The position numbers and the translations under genes are program-made. From contig NZ_SSBJ01000033.1 in assembly GCF_004795055.1 (NCBI RefSeq), positions 1 to 64,000 of the forward strand: a stretch of DNA of 64,000 nucleotides, in the 5' to 3' direction. This document shows positions 16,563 to 24,576 of this stretch, one piece after another (position 1 is the stretch's first letter; the number at the start of each line of letters is the position of its first letter). The notes under the pieces were generated by a model that worked only from the letters and a program-made list of their open reading frames with translations, was not told the origin of the DNA and searched no databases. This DNA comes from Streptomyces sp. A1136 (GTDB taxonomy: Bacteria; Actinomycetota; Actinomycetes; Streptomycetales; Streptomycetaceae).

Positions 16563-17900
16563 TCATGCGGTGCTCTCCTCCGTACTTCGGTCGTCAACGG
16601 AGTAGGCGGCGTAGAGCCCGTTGAGCGGGATCCGCGCGCTGACGCGGTAGCCGCCGGTGTCTTCGGGGCCGGCTGTGAGGTGGCCGCCGAGCATGGTGGT
16701 GCGCTCGCGCATGCCGAGGAGTCCGTGGCCGGAGCCGGGGGAGGGCGGAGCGGGTGTGGTGGAGGCGGTGTTGGTGATGTCGAGTTCGAGGGCGTCGTCG
16801 GTGTGGGCGAGGCGCAGGTGGACGTGGGTGCCGGGGGCGTGGCGTAGGCAGTTGCTGAGCGCTTCTTGCGCGATGCGGTAGAGGGCCAGCTGCGCGCCGG
16901 GATCGAGGGGCTGGACAGGACGGTTTGGTATCTCGGTGGTCACGTTCAGGCCGGTTCCGCGCACGTTGGCCACCAGCGCATCGAGGTCGTCCAGGGTGGG
17001 CTGCGGGCCGTGGGGGTTGTCGGTGTCGTCGGAGCGCAGGACTCCGAGCATGCGCCGCAGTTCGGTCAGGGCGTCCAGTGCGTTCTGCCGGATGCCCGCC
17101 AAATTTGCCGCCAGTTCGGGCGGGTTCCCGGTGAGGTGGGGTGCGACCTGGGCCTGGATGGAGATCACCGACATGTGGTGGGCGACGACGTCGTGCAGTT
17201 CGCGGGCGATGCGTCCGCGTTCCTCCAGCAACGTGCGCTGCGCTCGTTCCACGGTGGTCAGCGCCGCCTGCTCGGCCAGATCGATCCGGGCTGTGCGCCG
17301 GCCGCGCACCGTGGAACCGAGTACGACGGCGAGCGAGAACAGCACCGGGGCGAGGAAGCTGTTGCCCTGGTACGGGCCAGCGCCCGCAGCGAGTTCGATC
17401 AGGAAGGGGATGAGGACGGACGCGGCGAGCGCCGCGCACGCCGAGGGGGTGCGGACGCGCAGAGAGAGCAGCAGCAGTACTGCGGCGTGCGCGACAAGGC
17501 CGGGGATGGTCCAGGGCCAGGGTGTGTTCTCAAGGAGATGAGGAGCGCTGACCGCGGCGGCGATGCCAGCCCCCGTCAGGGACAGCCACCAGGCGTGCGC
17601 GGGGTGGGCGAGAGCGAGCAGGAGCGCGCCGCCCTGGACCAGCGCGAGGAGGATGCCGTAGCCCAGGCCGAGCCCGTTGCGGTGGCCGAGCTGATCGCTG
17701 GTGGCGATCACCGCGACGACGGCAGCCGCGGCAACGCATAAGTGGGGCAGCCGGCCAAGCCGACGGGGCCGACGCAGGGGCGGCAGCGGGTCGGGCCTGA
17801 GGGTCAGAAGATCCTGCAACAAGGAGCGCGCCCCCATTCGGAGGGCGTTCACTTCCCCGGGCCGGTCGGCGGGGAGCTCGTTGTTCACGGTCACCTTCAT
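16563..17900 (-). CDS. NarL-type (HisKA_3) sensor histidine kinase
   Basis: The 445-residue membrane kinase has four to six membrane helices between about residues 55 and 190. A dimerisation/phosphoacceptor helix 'GRIARELHDVVAHHMSVISI' follows (H box His near residue 242). The HATPase_c domain has N box 'ALYRIAQEALSNCLRHA' and G box 'GSGHGLLGMRERTTMLGG'. Such kinases phosphorylate a LuxR-type response regulator that is almost always the next gene. Here the frame after the stop (ATGA-type junction at 16561-16564) runs only about 43 codons with no receiver domain, so the partner is missing. ATG at 17900. The signal sensed is unknown. Confidence 0.88.
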   Translation of the reverse strand: MKVTVNNELPADRPGEVNALRMGARSLLQDLLTLRPDPLPPLRRPRRLGRLPHLCVAAAAVVAVIATSDQLGHRNGLGLGYGILLALVQGGALLLALAHPAHAWWLSLTGAGIAAAVSAPHLLENTPWPWTIPGLVAHAAVLLLLSLRVRTPSACAALAASVLIPFLIELAAGAGPYQGNSFLAPVLFSLAVVLGSTVRGRRTARIDLAEQAALTTVERAQRTLLEERGRIARELHDVVAHHMSVISIQAQVAPHLTGNPPELAANLAGIRQNALDALTELRRMLGVLRSDDTDNPHGPQPTLDDLDALVANVRGTGLNVTTEIPNRPVQPLDPGAQLALYRIAQEALSNCLRHAPGTHVHLRLAHTDDALELDITNTASTTPAPPSPGSGHGLLGMRERTTMLGGHLTAGPEDTGGYRVSARIPLNGLYAAYSVDDRSTEESTA

Positions 17901-18118
17901 CGATTGAGGCCGGCTGTCACCGGGTACGGCGGCAGGCCGGGAGTGGTGTTCGGGAAGGGTGTCTCCACCGACGTTAGGGATGGGCGGCCGTGGTCGGCGT
18001 CACCCTGCAGAGCTGCTGCTGCGTAGCTCTGAAGTATGACGAGGACCCCCCGCGCGTGCGCCGAGGCGGCCCTCCAGTCCCCCCACGCGGGTGCTGCGAG
18101 CAGGTACGGCGGCTGATG

Positions 18119-18589
18119 TCACGGGTCGGGCGTTGCCGGGGGGCCGGCGGTGGGGGGTAGTGCGCCGGGGTTGAGGTGGATGACCAGACGGTGGAGGAGG
18201 TGGTGCACCGCGGTTCGCTCTTCGGGTTCCAGGACCGCCAGTGCCTCTTCGTTGACCCGGCGGACCACATCTCGCGCCTGCTCAAGGAGGCGGGAGCCGT
18301 CGGGAGTGCTGTGAAGGCACAGAATGCGGCGGTTGGTGGGGTGGGGCGAGCGAGAGAGCAGCCCGCGGCTGGTGAGGCTGGCCACGGCGGGCCCCATGGA
18401 CTGGGCGGTGATGCCGGCATGGCGGGCGGCGTCGGCGCTGGAAATGCCGGGTTGGTGCTCGGCGTGCTGGAGAGCGTTGTACTGCGCGAGGTTGAGCCCG
18501 AGGGTGCGCAGTTCTTTCTCCAGGCGCGCGCCCATGGCCTGGGCAAAGTGCCAGGCCAGGAAGCCGGTGTGCAAGGACTGCTCGTTCAC
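18119..18589 (-). CDS. MarR-family transcriptional regulator divergent from membrane exporter-like gene
   Basis: 156 residues. The winged helix is 'ISSADAARHAGITAQSMGPAVASLTSRGLLSR' followed by wing 'HPTNRRILCLHSTPDG', where NRR replaces DRR. N-terminal helix 'FLAWHFAQAMGARLEKELRTLG' and the long C-terminal helix form the dimer. It faces the membrane-protein gene at 18673 across an 83-base gap with inverted AACTTGT/ACAAGTT repeats, the classical arrangement for a repressor controlling an efflux or permease gene. Start at 18589 ('MNEQSLHTGFLAWHFA') gives typical length. Confidence 0.85.
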   Translation of the reverse strand: MNEQSLHTGFLAWHFAQAMGARLEKELRTLGLNLAQYNALQHAEHQPGISSADAARHAGITAQSMGPAVASLTSRGLLSRSPHPTNRRILCLHSTPDGSRLLEQARDVVRRVNEEALAVLEPEERTAVHHLLHRLVIHLNPGALPPTAGPPATPDP

Positions 18590-18600
18590 GCAGGGGTCCT

Positions 18601-18655
18601 AACTTGTCAGGCAACTTATGTTTTACTGGTTTAGTTATCAGCCACCTTACAAGTT
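18601..18655. promoter_or_regulatory. Divergent promoter region with inverted AACTTGT repeats
   Basis: AACTTGT at 18601-18607 and ACAAGTT at 18649-18655 are exact inverted copies bracketing an AT-rich core (TTATGTTTTACTGGTTTAG), which probably contains both -10 elements. GCAACTTA at 18611 is a partial third copy. Inference: binding region of the 18119 MarR protein. Confidence 0.5.
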
Positions 18656-18672
18656 CAGGACGGTCTGTCCTC

Positions 18673-19737
18673 ATGCCAACCCCCACGTCCCTGTATTCCG
18701 TCGATGGCTCGCCGCACCTCCATGGGGACATACCCGACCCCGCCCCCGAACCGCATCCTCGTTCCGGCCTCAAGGGGGTCCTGCTGCCTGTCGCGGTCGT
18801 GCTCGCCATCGGGGCGATCTTCGTGAGCGTCTACCTGGCCGCCTTCCATGCCCCGCGTCCGCACGACTTGCCCGTCGCCGTCGTGGGTACTGCCGCGCAG
18901 GCGCACCGGGTGGAGGATGCTCTTGAGCGGGCCGTATCCGGCGGGTTCGACGTGCGGCCCTACAGTCGTGAAGCCGCGGCGCGCGAAGCGGTCGAGAACC
19001 GCGAGATCTACGCCGCCTACCTCCCCGGCCACGGCCAGGGCAACGGCAAGCTGCTGTACGCGGGCGCCAACGGGCCTTCGGTCACCGGCACCCTCACCGC
19101 GGCCTTCGCCCAGACCACCATCACCGGTGCCCGGCCCCCGGTCGGCGAGGACATCCTCCCGGTATCCGACGGTGACACCCGCGGCCTGTCGGTCTTCTAC
19201 GCTGCATTCGGCCTGGTCCTGGCCGGATACCTGTTCGGTATGATGACCTACCAGGCCGCGCCCGCCCTGCGCTTTCACCAGCGCATCGCCAGCCTCACCC
19301 TCTTCGGCGCCCTCGGCGGCATCATCGTCGCCCTTCTGGCGGGCGACACCGGTTACGGGGCCCTCCCCGGCTCCTTCGCCGGCACCGCTGCGGTGACCGG
19401 CCTGATGGCGATGGCAGCGGGCGCCGCGACCATGGCGATCGTGAAATGGACCGGATCCGCAGGCGCCGCCATAGCCTCGGTGGTACTGCTGATCTTCGGT
19501 AACGCCACCAGTGGCGGAGTCATGCCCGCTTCCTACCTGCCTGCCTGGCTGCATCCGCTGTCCGGCGTGCTGCCCGTCGGCGCGGGGGTGCGCGCTCTCC
19601 AGGGAATGTCCTACTTCCACGATGACGGCCTGTGGTCCGGCCTCGCCGTGCTGGCCGCGTGGATCACCGCCTGTGTGGCCCTGCTCTATCTACGTGATAC
19701 GCGCGGCGCCCGCAAGGCCCGGCTGCGCACCGCCTGA
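18673..19737 (+). CDS. ABC-2-like/YhgE-type integral membrane protein, probable exporter component
   Basis: The 354-residue protein has one N-terminal helix ('LPVAVVLAIGAIFVSVYLAAF', about residues 37-57), then an extracytoplasmic domain of about 130 residues ('DLPVAVVGTAAQAHRVEDAL', 'YAAYLPG'). Five or six helices follow from about residue 175 to the end. This one-plus-extracellular-plus-five/six layout is that of YhgE/Pip and DUF3533-type ABC-2 membrane proteins. There is no ATPase gene beside it. The ATG at 18673 is 17 bases after the inverted repeat. Expression is probably controlled by the divergent MarR repressor, suggesting drug or lipid export. Confidence 0.7.
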   Translation: MPTPTSLYSVDGSPHLHGDIPDPAPEPHPRSGLKGVLLPVAVVLAIGAIFVSVYLAAFHAPRPHDLPVAVVGTAAQAHRVEDALERAVSGGFDVRPYSREAAAREAVENREIYAAYLPGHGQGNGKLLYAGANGPSVTGTLTAAFAQTTITGARPPVGEDILPVSDGDTRGLSVFYAAFGLVLAGYLFGMMTYQAAPALRFHQRIASLTLFGALGGIIVALLAGDTGYGALPGSFAGTAAVTGLMAMAAGAATMAIVKWTGSAGAAIASVVLLIFGNATSGGVMPASYLPAWLHPLSGVLPVGAGVRALQGMSYFHDDGLWSGLAVLAAWITACVALLYLRDTRGARKARLRTA

Positions 19738-19806
19738 GGGAAGCCTGCCGCCTCCCCTCAGCCGTGCGCGCCCTGGAGCCACACCCCTCCGCACGCTAGA
19801 CGTCGC

Positions 19807-19839
19807 GCCTCCGCGCCCGCCCCGCCTGGGCGCGGAGGC
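19807..19839 (+). terminator. Strong hairpin terminator after the membrane gene
   Basis: A 12-bp perfect stem, GCCTCCGCGCCC (19807-19818) with GGGCGCGGAGGC (19828-19839), encloses a 9-base loop 70 bases after the stop at 19737. No T-tract, as usual for this group. Confidence 0.75.
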
Positions 19840-20037
19840 TCCGGCCATACCCACGACAGTCCCGGCGCCACGGCCGCTAATCACCGCAGAGCGGGCTGGC
19901 AACCTACCGCCAACCGCAGATGCGCCCCGGCTCTCCTGCCCCGCACCCCCGCCTGGCCCCACCATCGGTACGCCATTGCGGTACCGAACCGCAGGGACTG
20001 TTCCGCACGCCGAACGACGCCCTCGGGGGTACGGTCA

Positions 20038-20350
20038 TCAGCCGGCCGGCGTCTGAGCAGCACCTGACTGCGCACCGGCCAGGTTCCGCTCCATTCGCTT
20101 CAGGGCCTTCATCGCGACTGCTCGTTCCTGGGGCGTCATACCGGCGAGGGTGAGCGCCTCGAGTTCCTGCCAGGCGGCCTCCACCTGAGCGCGCAACGCC
20201 TGCCCGGCGCGGGTGGCAGACACGAAAACCACTCGCCGGTCCAGCTCGGCACGCCTGCGCGAGACGAAGCCAGCCTGCTCCATGCGCTGAAGCATCTTGG
20301 TCACGGTCTCGCGGCGGAAACCGACCGTCGAACCAGAGGACACCGCCGAA
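20038..20350 (-). pseudogene. C-terminal remnant of a MarR-family regulator
   Basis: The leftward peptide 'RETVTKMLQRMEQAGFVSRR' then 'ELDRRVVFVSATRAGQALRA' is the recognition helix and DRR wing of a MarR protein, followed by a normal C-terminal helix. Upstream of about 20350 the frame turns into unrelated Cys/Gly-rich sequence, so the N-terminal dimerisation helices and first half of the winged helix are missing. It cannot bind as a normal dimer. Probably truncated by recombination. Confidence 0.7.
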
Positions 20351-20630
20351 CCGGCCCTCGGCGCGCCAGCACGCGTCGCAACCCCACAACTACCGACACC
20401 CCGACTTTTCACATGGACGCATCCCGCATCTGCCGCCGGAGGCTCGCAGAGAGAGAGCCCCTGCGCTCCCCGACATGCGGCAGGTGGTGCTGGATGTCCG
20501 GTCGTGTCCGAGGAGATCATCGACAAGACATGCGGGTCGCATCCAGGAAGCTGGTGGTCCTACGGGCACCGACGAGAACGCGAGGAACGGGGCGCATGAC
20601 CGAGAGCCGCGGCAAGCCGCCGTCTCCTTC

Positions 20631-21239
20631 GTGACCACCGAGCATTTCACCTTGCAGGGAGCGCGAGCCGCGACGATCAGCGAGTCGACCAGCCGGGCGA
20701 CGATCTTCATCGGTTCGGTGTCCGCCGGGATGGTCGCCCTCGGGCTGACCGCCACGGCGACCGGCATCGGCACCGCGTTCTACGCCTTCGGCCTGGTCTT
20801 GCTGTTCACGCTGTCCTTCGTCGGCGTCGTCACGTTCGACCGGGTACTCCAGTCCGGGATCGAAGACCTTGGATACGCCCAACGGATCGCTCGGCTGCGT
20901 TCCTACTACTTCGACGTAGCCCCCGAGCTGACCGACTACCTGGCCAGCGTCCCGCCCTCGCAACGCTTTGCCCTCCAGGGCTTGCACGGCGGGTACTGGC
21001 AGGTCTTCCGGACGATCGCCGGAATGATCGGCGTGGTCACCGCGGTCCTGGCCGGCTCGGTTGCGGGCCTGCTCGCCGTGCTCGCATCCGACCACTCAGC
21101 CGTCGCCGGATTCGCCACGGGCGGAGTGGTGGGTATCGCCGTACTGGCGGTGCTGATGCGGTTTCAGTACCGGGCTTGGGCACTGGCTGCGCAAGAGTGG
21201 TCCTTCGATGACGAAGGACGAAAGCACGTGGCGGGCTGA
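20631..21239 (+). CDS. Conserved hypothetical membrane protein
   Basis: The 202-residue protein has two helices near residues 22-75 ('FIGSVSAGMVALGLTATATG', 'FYAFGLVLLFTLSFVGVVTF'). A soluble middle region of about 65 residues follows ('QSGIEDLGYAQRIARLRSYYFDVAPEL'), then two helices ('TIAGMIGVVTAVLAGSVAGLL', 'GVVGIAVLAVLMRF') and a short charged tail. It fits a family I recall as widespread but uncharacterised in Streptomyces, whose members start 'TTEHFTLQGARxxT'. The GTG at 20631 therefore looks right. It stands alone, with no obvious operon partner. Confidence 0.65.
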   Translation: MTTEHFTLQGARAATISESTSRATIFIGSVSAGMVALGLTATATGIGTAFYAFGLVLLFTLSFVGVVTFDRVLQSGIEDLGYAQRIARLRSYYFDVAPELTDYLASVPPSQRFALQGLHGGYWQVFRTIAGMIGVVTAVLAGSVAGLLAVLASDHSAVAGFATGGVVGIAVLAVLMRFQYRAWALAAQEWSFDDEGRKHVAG

Positions 21240-21394
21240 TCGAGCCCGCACGATGACGGGCCCGACCACCAGACCGGCCCCCGCCGTCCCTGGCCTGGCT
21301 TCGTTCACGTGAAGTGGTTCTGGCTCACTTTCCGTGGAGGTCTGACTGAGTGTGATGTCAGTGGTGTGTGGTGGGATAGCCGGACTTTGATGCC

Positions 21395-21541
21395 GTGACC
21401 TGCTGGGAGTCCGCCTTGATACCCGTGTGCTGGTCTCTGACCCACGCCCTGGCCGAAGCTTTGGTCGACGTTCTGTGGTTCATCGAGGGCTGCGAAGACG
21501 AGCACGCGGCTCATGGCAACTTCCGTAACTGGGCCCGGCTA
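21395..21541 (+). pseudogene. Small gene truncated by the IS5-family element
   Basis: From a GTG at 21395 the frame reads 'VTCWESALIPVCWSLTHALA', 'EALVDVLWFIEGCEDEH' and 'GNFRNWARLR', then enters the inverted repeat of the element at 21542. The 'LADVLWFIE-x-C-x-D' pattern is, from memory, that of small Streptomyces hypothetical proteins. No continuation is evident beyond 22490, so the rest was deleted or diverged. Confidence 0.4.
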
Positions 21542-22490
21542 AGAGGGCATCTGATCTAGGTAGTTGGTGTTTTGGGATGTTCTTGTGACTGCGGGTGGCC
21601 GTGGTCGTTGTCAGGGGTATGACAGCCCGGCGTGCGTATCGCAGTGACGTCTCGGACGCCCGGTGGGCCTTGATCGAGCCGGTGTTCGCCGCTTGGCGGG
21701 CTGCCCGCTCAGGGCCCGGGACCGCGGCGCGGGTTCATGACCTGAGAGAGATCGTGAACGCGATCCTCTACGTCAACCGAACCGGAATTCCGTGGGAGTA
21801 CTTGCCGCACGACTTCCCGCCGTTCAAAACCGTCTACGACTACTACGCCAAGTGGGAGACGGACGGGACCACCGAGCAGGTCCACGACCTGCTGCGAGAC
21901 AGAACCCGCCGGGCCAACGCCCGAAACGGGGAGCCGACCGCGGCGGTCGTGGACGCCCAGAGCGTGAAGACCTCGAGCAATGTCTCCGAAGACAACCAGG
22001 GAATCGATGCCGGCAAGAAGATCAAAGGACGTAAACGCCACCTGATCACCGACACCCTCGGACTGGTCCTCACCGTCCTCGTCACCGCCGCCTCGGTCCA
22101 CGATTCCGCCGGCGGCAAACAGGCCCTGACCGAGCTGGCCGCAGCCCATCCGAGCGTGACGAAGGTATGGGCCGACGGCGGCTACCAGACCAGCGTCATC
22201 CAGCACGGCGCCGGCCTCGGAATCGATGTTCAGGTAGTACAGCGACCTCGGGCGAAGGGCTTCCACCCACTTCCGAAGCGGTGGGTGATCGAGCGGACCT
22301 TCGGCTGGCTGATGCAGCACCGGCGCCTGGCGCGTGACTATGAAGCGCTGCCGCAGAAGTCGCGCACGATGATCCATTGGGCGATGGCTAACAAAATGAG
22401 CCGCGAACTCACCGGAGAATCGTCACCAAGCTGGCGAATTGAAACGGACATACAACTCACAAGCGCATGAACATTGATCAGATGCCCTCT
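21542..22490 (+). mobile_element. IS5-family insertion sequence, 949 bp
   Basis: Perfect 15-bp terminal inverted repeats: AGAGGGCATCTGATC (21542-21556) and GATCAGATGCCCTCT (22476-22490). A single full-length transposase gene occupies 21619-22470. A clear target duplication was not seen (TA precedes the left end, AC follows the right). It is unrelated in sequence to the element at 9251-10090 and appears intact. Confidence 0.85.
21619..22470 (+). CDS. IS5-family DDE transposase
   Basis: The 283-residue enzyme acts in cut-and-paste transposition of its own element. The N-terminal region 'YRSDVSDARWALIEPVF' and 'IVNAILYVNRTGIPWEYLPHDFPPFKTVYDYYAKW' is the usual DUF4096-type DNA-binding part. The catalytic DDE triad is in 'AVVDAQSVKTSSN' (first Asp), 'VWADGGYQ' (second Asp) and 'WVIERTFGWLMQHRRLARDYE' (Glu in the Y-[2]-R-[3]-E-[6]-K-like signature). 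The ATG at 21619 precedes the conserved 'ARRAYRSD'. No frame damage is visible. Confidence 0.9.
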   Translation: MTARRAYRSDVSDARWALIEPVFAAWRAARSGPGTAARVHDLREIVNAILYVNRTGIPWEYLPHDFPPFKTVYDYYAKWETDGTTEQVHDLLRDRTRRANARNGEPTAAVVDAQSVKTSSNVSEDNQGIDAGKKIKGRKRHLITDTLGLVLTVLVTAASVHDSAGGKQALTELAAAHPSVTKVWADGGYQTSVIQHGAGLGIDVQVVQRPRAKGFHPLPKRWVIERTFGWLMQHRRLARDYEALPQKSRTMIHWAMANKMSRELTGESSPSWRIETDIQLTSA

Positions 22491-22528
22491 ACTGATCTTT
22501 TCGTTAGTTCTGTGGGGTTGGTGGGTGG

Positions 22529-22873
22529 ATGGTGAGTCCGGTGTGGGAGGGACCGAACCGCGCCTGGTACGCAGACCCGTTTCGCCATCCGTCGCTGCGG
22601 CTGCCCGAGAAGGTCCGGAGACAGAACGCGATTCTGGACGGCGCCGATCTCCCCGGCTGCCCCGCCTGCGGGGACGAGAGACCGCAGGTGTCGAACGCGA
22701 CCGGGCACGGCTGGGTGGAGCTGTGCCGTGGCTGCGCGTGGGTGCTGGCGCCATGCCCGTGCGGGCAGCGGCACCGGTTCGTTCCGGAGACGCCGGGCCA
22801 CTGGATAGGGATCTGGCGGCGGGCGCACATGGGCGATGACGGCATGCCGAACCCACATTGGCCTGCGGACTAG
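22529..22873 (+). CDS. Small zinc-ribbon-like hypothetical protein
   Basis: The 114 residues contain four Cys pairs, 'CPACGDERP' and 'CRGCAWVLAPCPCGQRHRF', so a structural zinc site is likely. The rest is Trp- and Pro-rich ('GHWIGIWRRAHMG'). I do not recognise a family. ATG at 22529 or GTG at 22532. It begins 39 bases after the end of the insertion element, so transcription from the element is possible. Confidence 0.45.
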   Translation: MVSPVWEGPNRAWYADPFRHPSLRLPEKVRRQNAILDGADLPGCPACGDERPQVSNATGHGWVELCRGCAWVLAPCPCGQRHRFVPETPGHWIGIWRRAHMGDDGMPNPHWPAD

Positions 22874-23018
22874 CCGGTTGGATGCGACACGGGGGCTTGA
22901 GTGTGGCTGATCAGATGGGTGGCGCGCTCTTCAGATCGTTGCCTCCCGCAGGTGATCGTTGCCCAGGACTACTCGTAGCGAAGAGATATCACGGCGCTGC
23001 CGGGAGGTCGCCAGCTGG

Positions 23019-23528
23019 TCACCACGCGTCGACGGACCAGACGTCGCCCCTCTGATGTCCGTCTGGATCTGGGTCGCCTGACCCGTACGGGTCAGGGTCA
23101 GTGACGACGTGGATGCGGGCGGCGGACGCGGATACGCGGTAGCAGTCCATGTCACTCGACGTGTGGTGCTTTTCGAGTTCGATCGTGTGGCCCAGGGCCA
23201 GGATGGCGGTCTGTAGATCCTTGAAGGGGACTCTGGGTGCGAATTCTCCGTATTCCCGCGAGAGCGGGGACGGCACGGTGTTCGGGGACTGGTCGTACAG
23301 CAGTCGTTGGATCTTCAGGCCGAAGCCGAAGCACGACATCTGCCCTTGCCGCCCTGGCGAGAAGTTGATTTTCACGAGCCCGTAGTCCCGCCGCAGTAGG
23401 CCACCACCGGGAACATCGAGGCATGTCGCCCCCAGGGCGGCTTCCCAGGCTTCCGGGCCGGCACCGAGGCCGACTCCCAGGACCTCACCGCAAACGGCGA
23501 CGTGAGCGTAGAAGTCCAAAGCGGACAC
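23019..23528 (-). CDS. Conserved hypothetical, possible immunity-type protein
   Basis: The 169-residue soluble acidic protein has the pattern 'PEAWEAALGATCLDVPGGGL', 'LRRDYGLVKINFSPG', 'FGLKIQRLLYD' and 'VPFKDLQTAILALGHTIELE'. I recall similar sequences in Streptomyces beside toxin and SUKH genes, but cannot give a family name. No toxin gene is next to it. The C-terminus is Asp/Pro-rich and may have been extended by recombination. The frame appears intact. Confidence 0.5.
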   Translation of the reverse strand: MSALDFYAHVAVCGEVLGVGLGAGPEAWEAALGATCLDVPGGGLLRRDYGLVKINFSPGRQGQMSCFGFGLKIQRLLYDQSPNTVPSPLSREYGEFAPRVPFKDLQTAILALGHTIELEKHHTSSDMDCYRVSASAARIHVVTDPDPYGSGDPDPDGHQRGDVWSVDAW

Positions 23529-23844
23529 CCGCCAACTCCTTCAATTGTCCGGACAGGGCACCACTTGCTGATCTCCGCACAGGACAGGCGGACCGGCGCC
23601 AGTATTTGGTGATCGTACAGAGCAGCCTGTCAGGGCAGTCGCCGGGTGCGTTCGTCGCCGTCGTCGAAGTCCCAGGCCGGATGCCTCTTTCAGTTCAGCC
23701 GTGGTCTTCCCGATCCTCCTGGCAGAACCGGGCCTCGCTCACCATGTCCCGTCAGCTAAGCCGGAACCCGCGCGTGGGACCGCCGCAGCCATCAGCCGGC
23801 ATGCAGGCTCCGGCGTACCAGCGTTCAGGATTTCGGGAACTCGC

Positions 23845-24473
23845 GTGCTTCGGTGCTCGACGTCTTGCAGATCGACGGCCGCGAGCTGCTGCACCTGCCT
23901 TACGTCGAGCGCCGCGCTGACGACGGACCCGGCGAAGGCCCGGGAGTGGTTGGAGTCATGGACGGATGTGTCCGGCGTCGAGGGCATCCTCTGTCCTGGT
24001 CGTGGCGGCCGAGGACGAGCAGGCCGGGGCGGGTGACGGCGCCGATGATCGCCTCGGTGGTGTCCCGGCGTCTTACCTTGGTCCACGCCCCCCTGTGGCC
24101 CGGCGTGTAGCGGCTGTTCAGGGGCTTGCGTCGTGGTCGGCGAACACGGCCTCCAGGCAGCGGCCGGCTCCGCGCGGTCGGCCGCACCGTGCCGCTGCGC
24201 ACGGCGGCGGGCCGCCTGGTCGCCGGGCACCTGGCGGCGGCCGCCGCTCCCGGACACCAGTGGGAGGGCGTGCGGTTCGCCGCGACCTGGGGGGCCCGTG
24301 ACGTCTTGGACACCCTCTTGGTCCGCCCCGACCTGGTCGCGGAGATCAGCGCCGGCACCGCCATCGACCGCGGCGTCTTCCGCCACCCCTTTCGCTTCAA
24401 ACGGCTGCGCATGGTCGTCACGGTGGAGGATGTTCCTCGGTTCGGTCAGGGCCCGGCGGCGGCCGCCGGCTGA
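23845..24473 (+). pseudogene. ATP-dependent DNA ligase fossil with inverted internal block
   Basis: Plus-strand pieces match the adenylation and OB regions of actinomycete ATP-dependent DNA ligases: 'VLDVLQIDGRELLHLPYVER' (23850-23910), 'TTDPAKAREWLESWTDVSGV' (about 23925-23985) and 'AVGRTVPLRTAAGRLVAGHL' through 'DTAIDRGVFRHPFRFKRL'-like sequence to 'EDVPRFGQGPAAAAG' at 24473. Between them (about 23990-24160) the ligase-like sequence lies on the other strand: 'LEAVFADHD', 'LNSRYTPGHRGAWTKVRRRD' and 'TTEAIIGAVTRPGLLVLGRH'. In relatives this part, containing motif IV/V lysines, belongs between the plus-strand blocks. The N-terminal catalytic Lys (motif I) is absent, so the gene is dead. Confidence 0.65.
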
Positions 24474-24503
24474 GGCTCCGCAGGGGGGCTGGTGGTGCGG
24501 CGG

Positions 24504-24532
24504 CGGGGGCGCCCCGGGTGGGGCGGCCCCCG
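24504..24532. terminator. GC-rich hairpin between the ligase fossil and IclR-type gene
   Basis: GGGGGC (24505-24510) pairs with GCCCCC (24526-24531), and CCCC/GGGG pairs inside. Placed 45 bases after the stop (minus-strand sense) of the regulator at 24577, it probably ends that operon. Confidence 0.55.
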
Positions 24533-24576
24533 CGTGTGTCGTTTGCGTGGCGCCGCGGGGTCACGGGGATGGCTGG

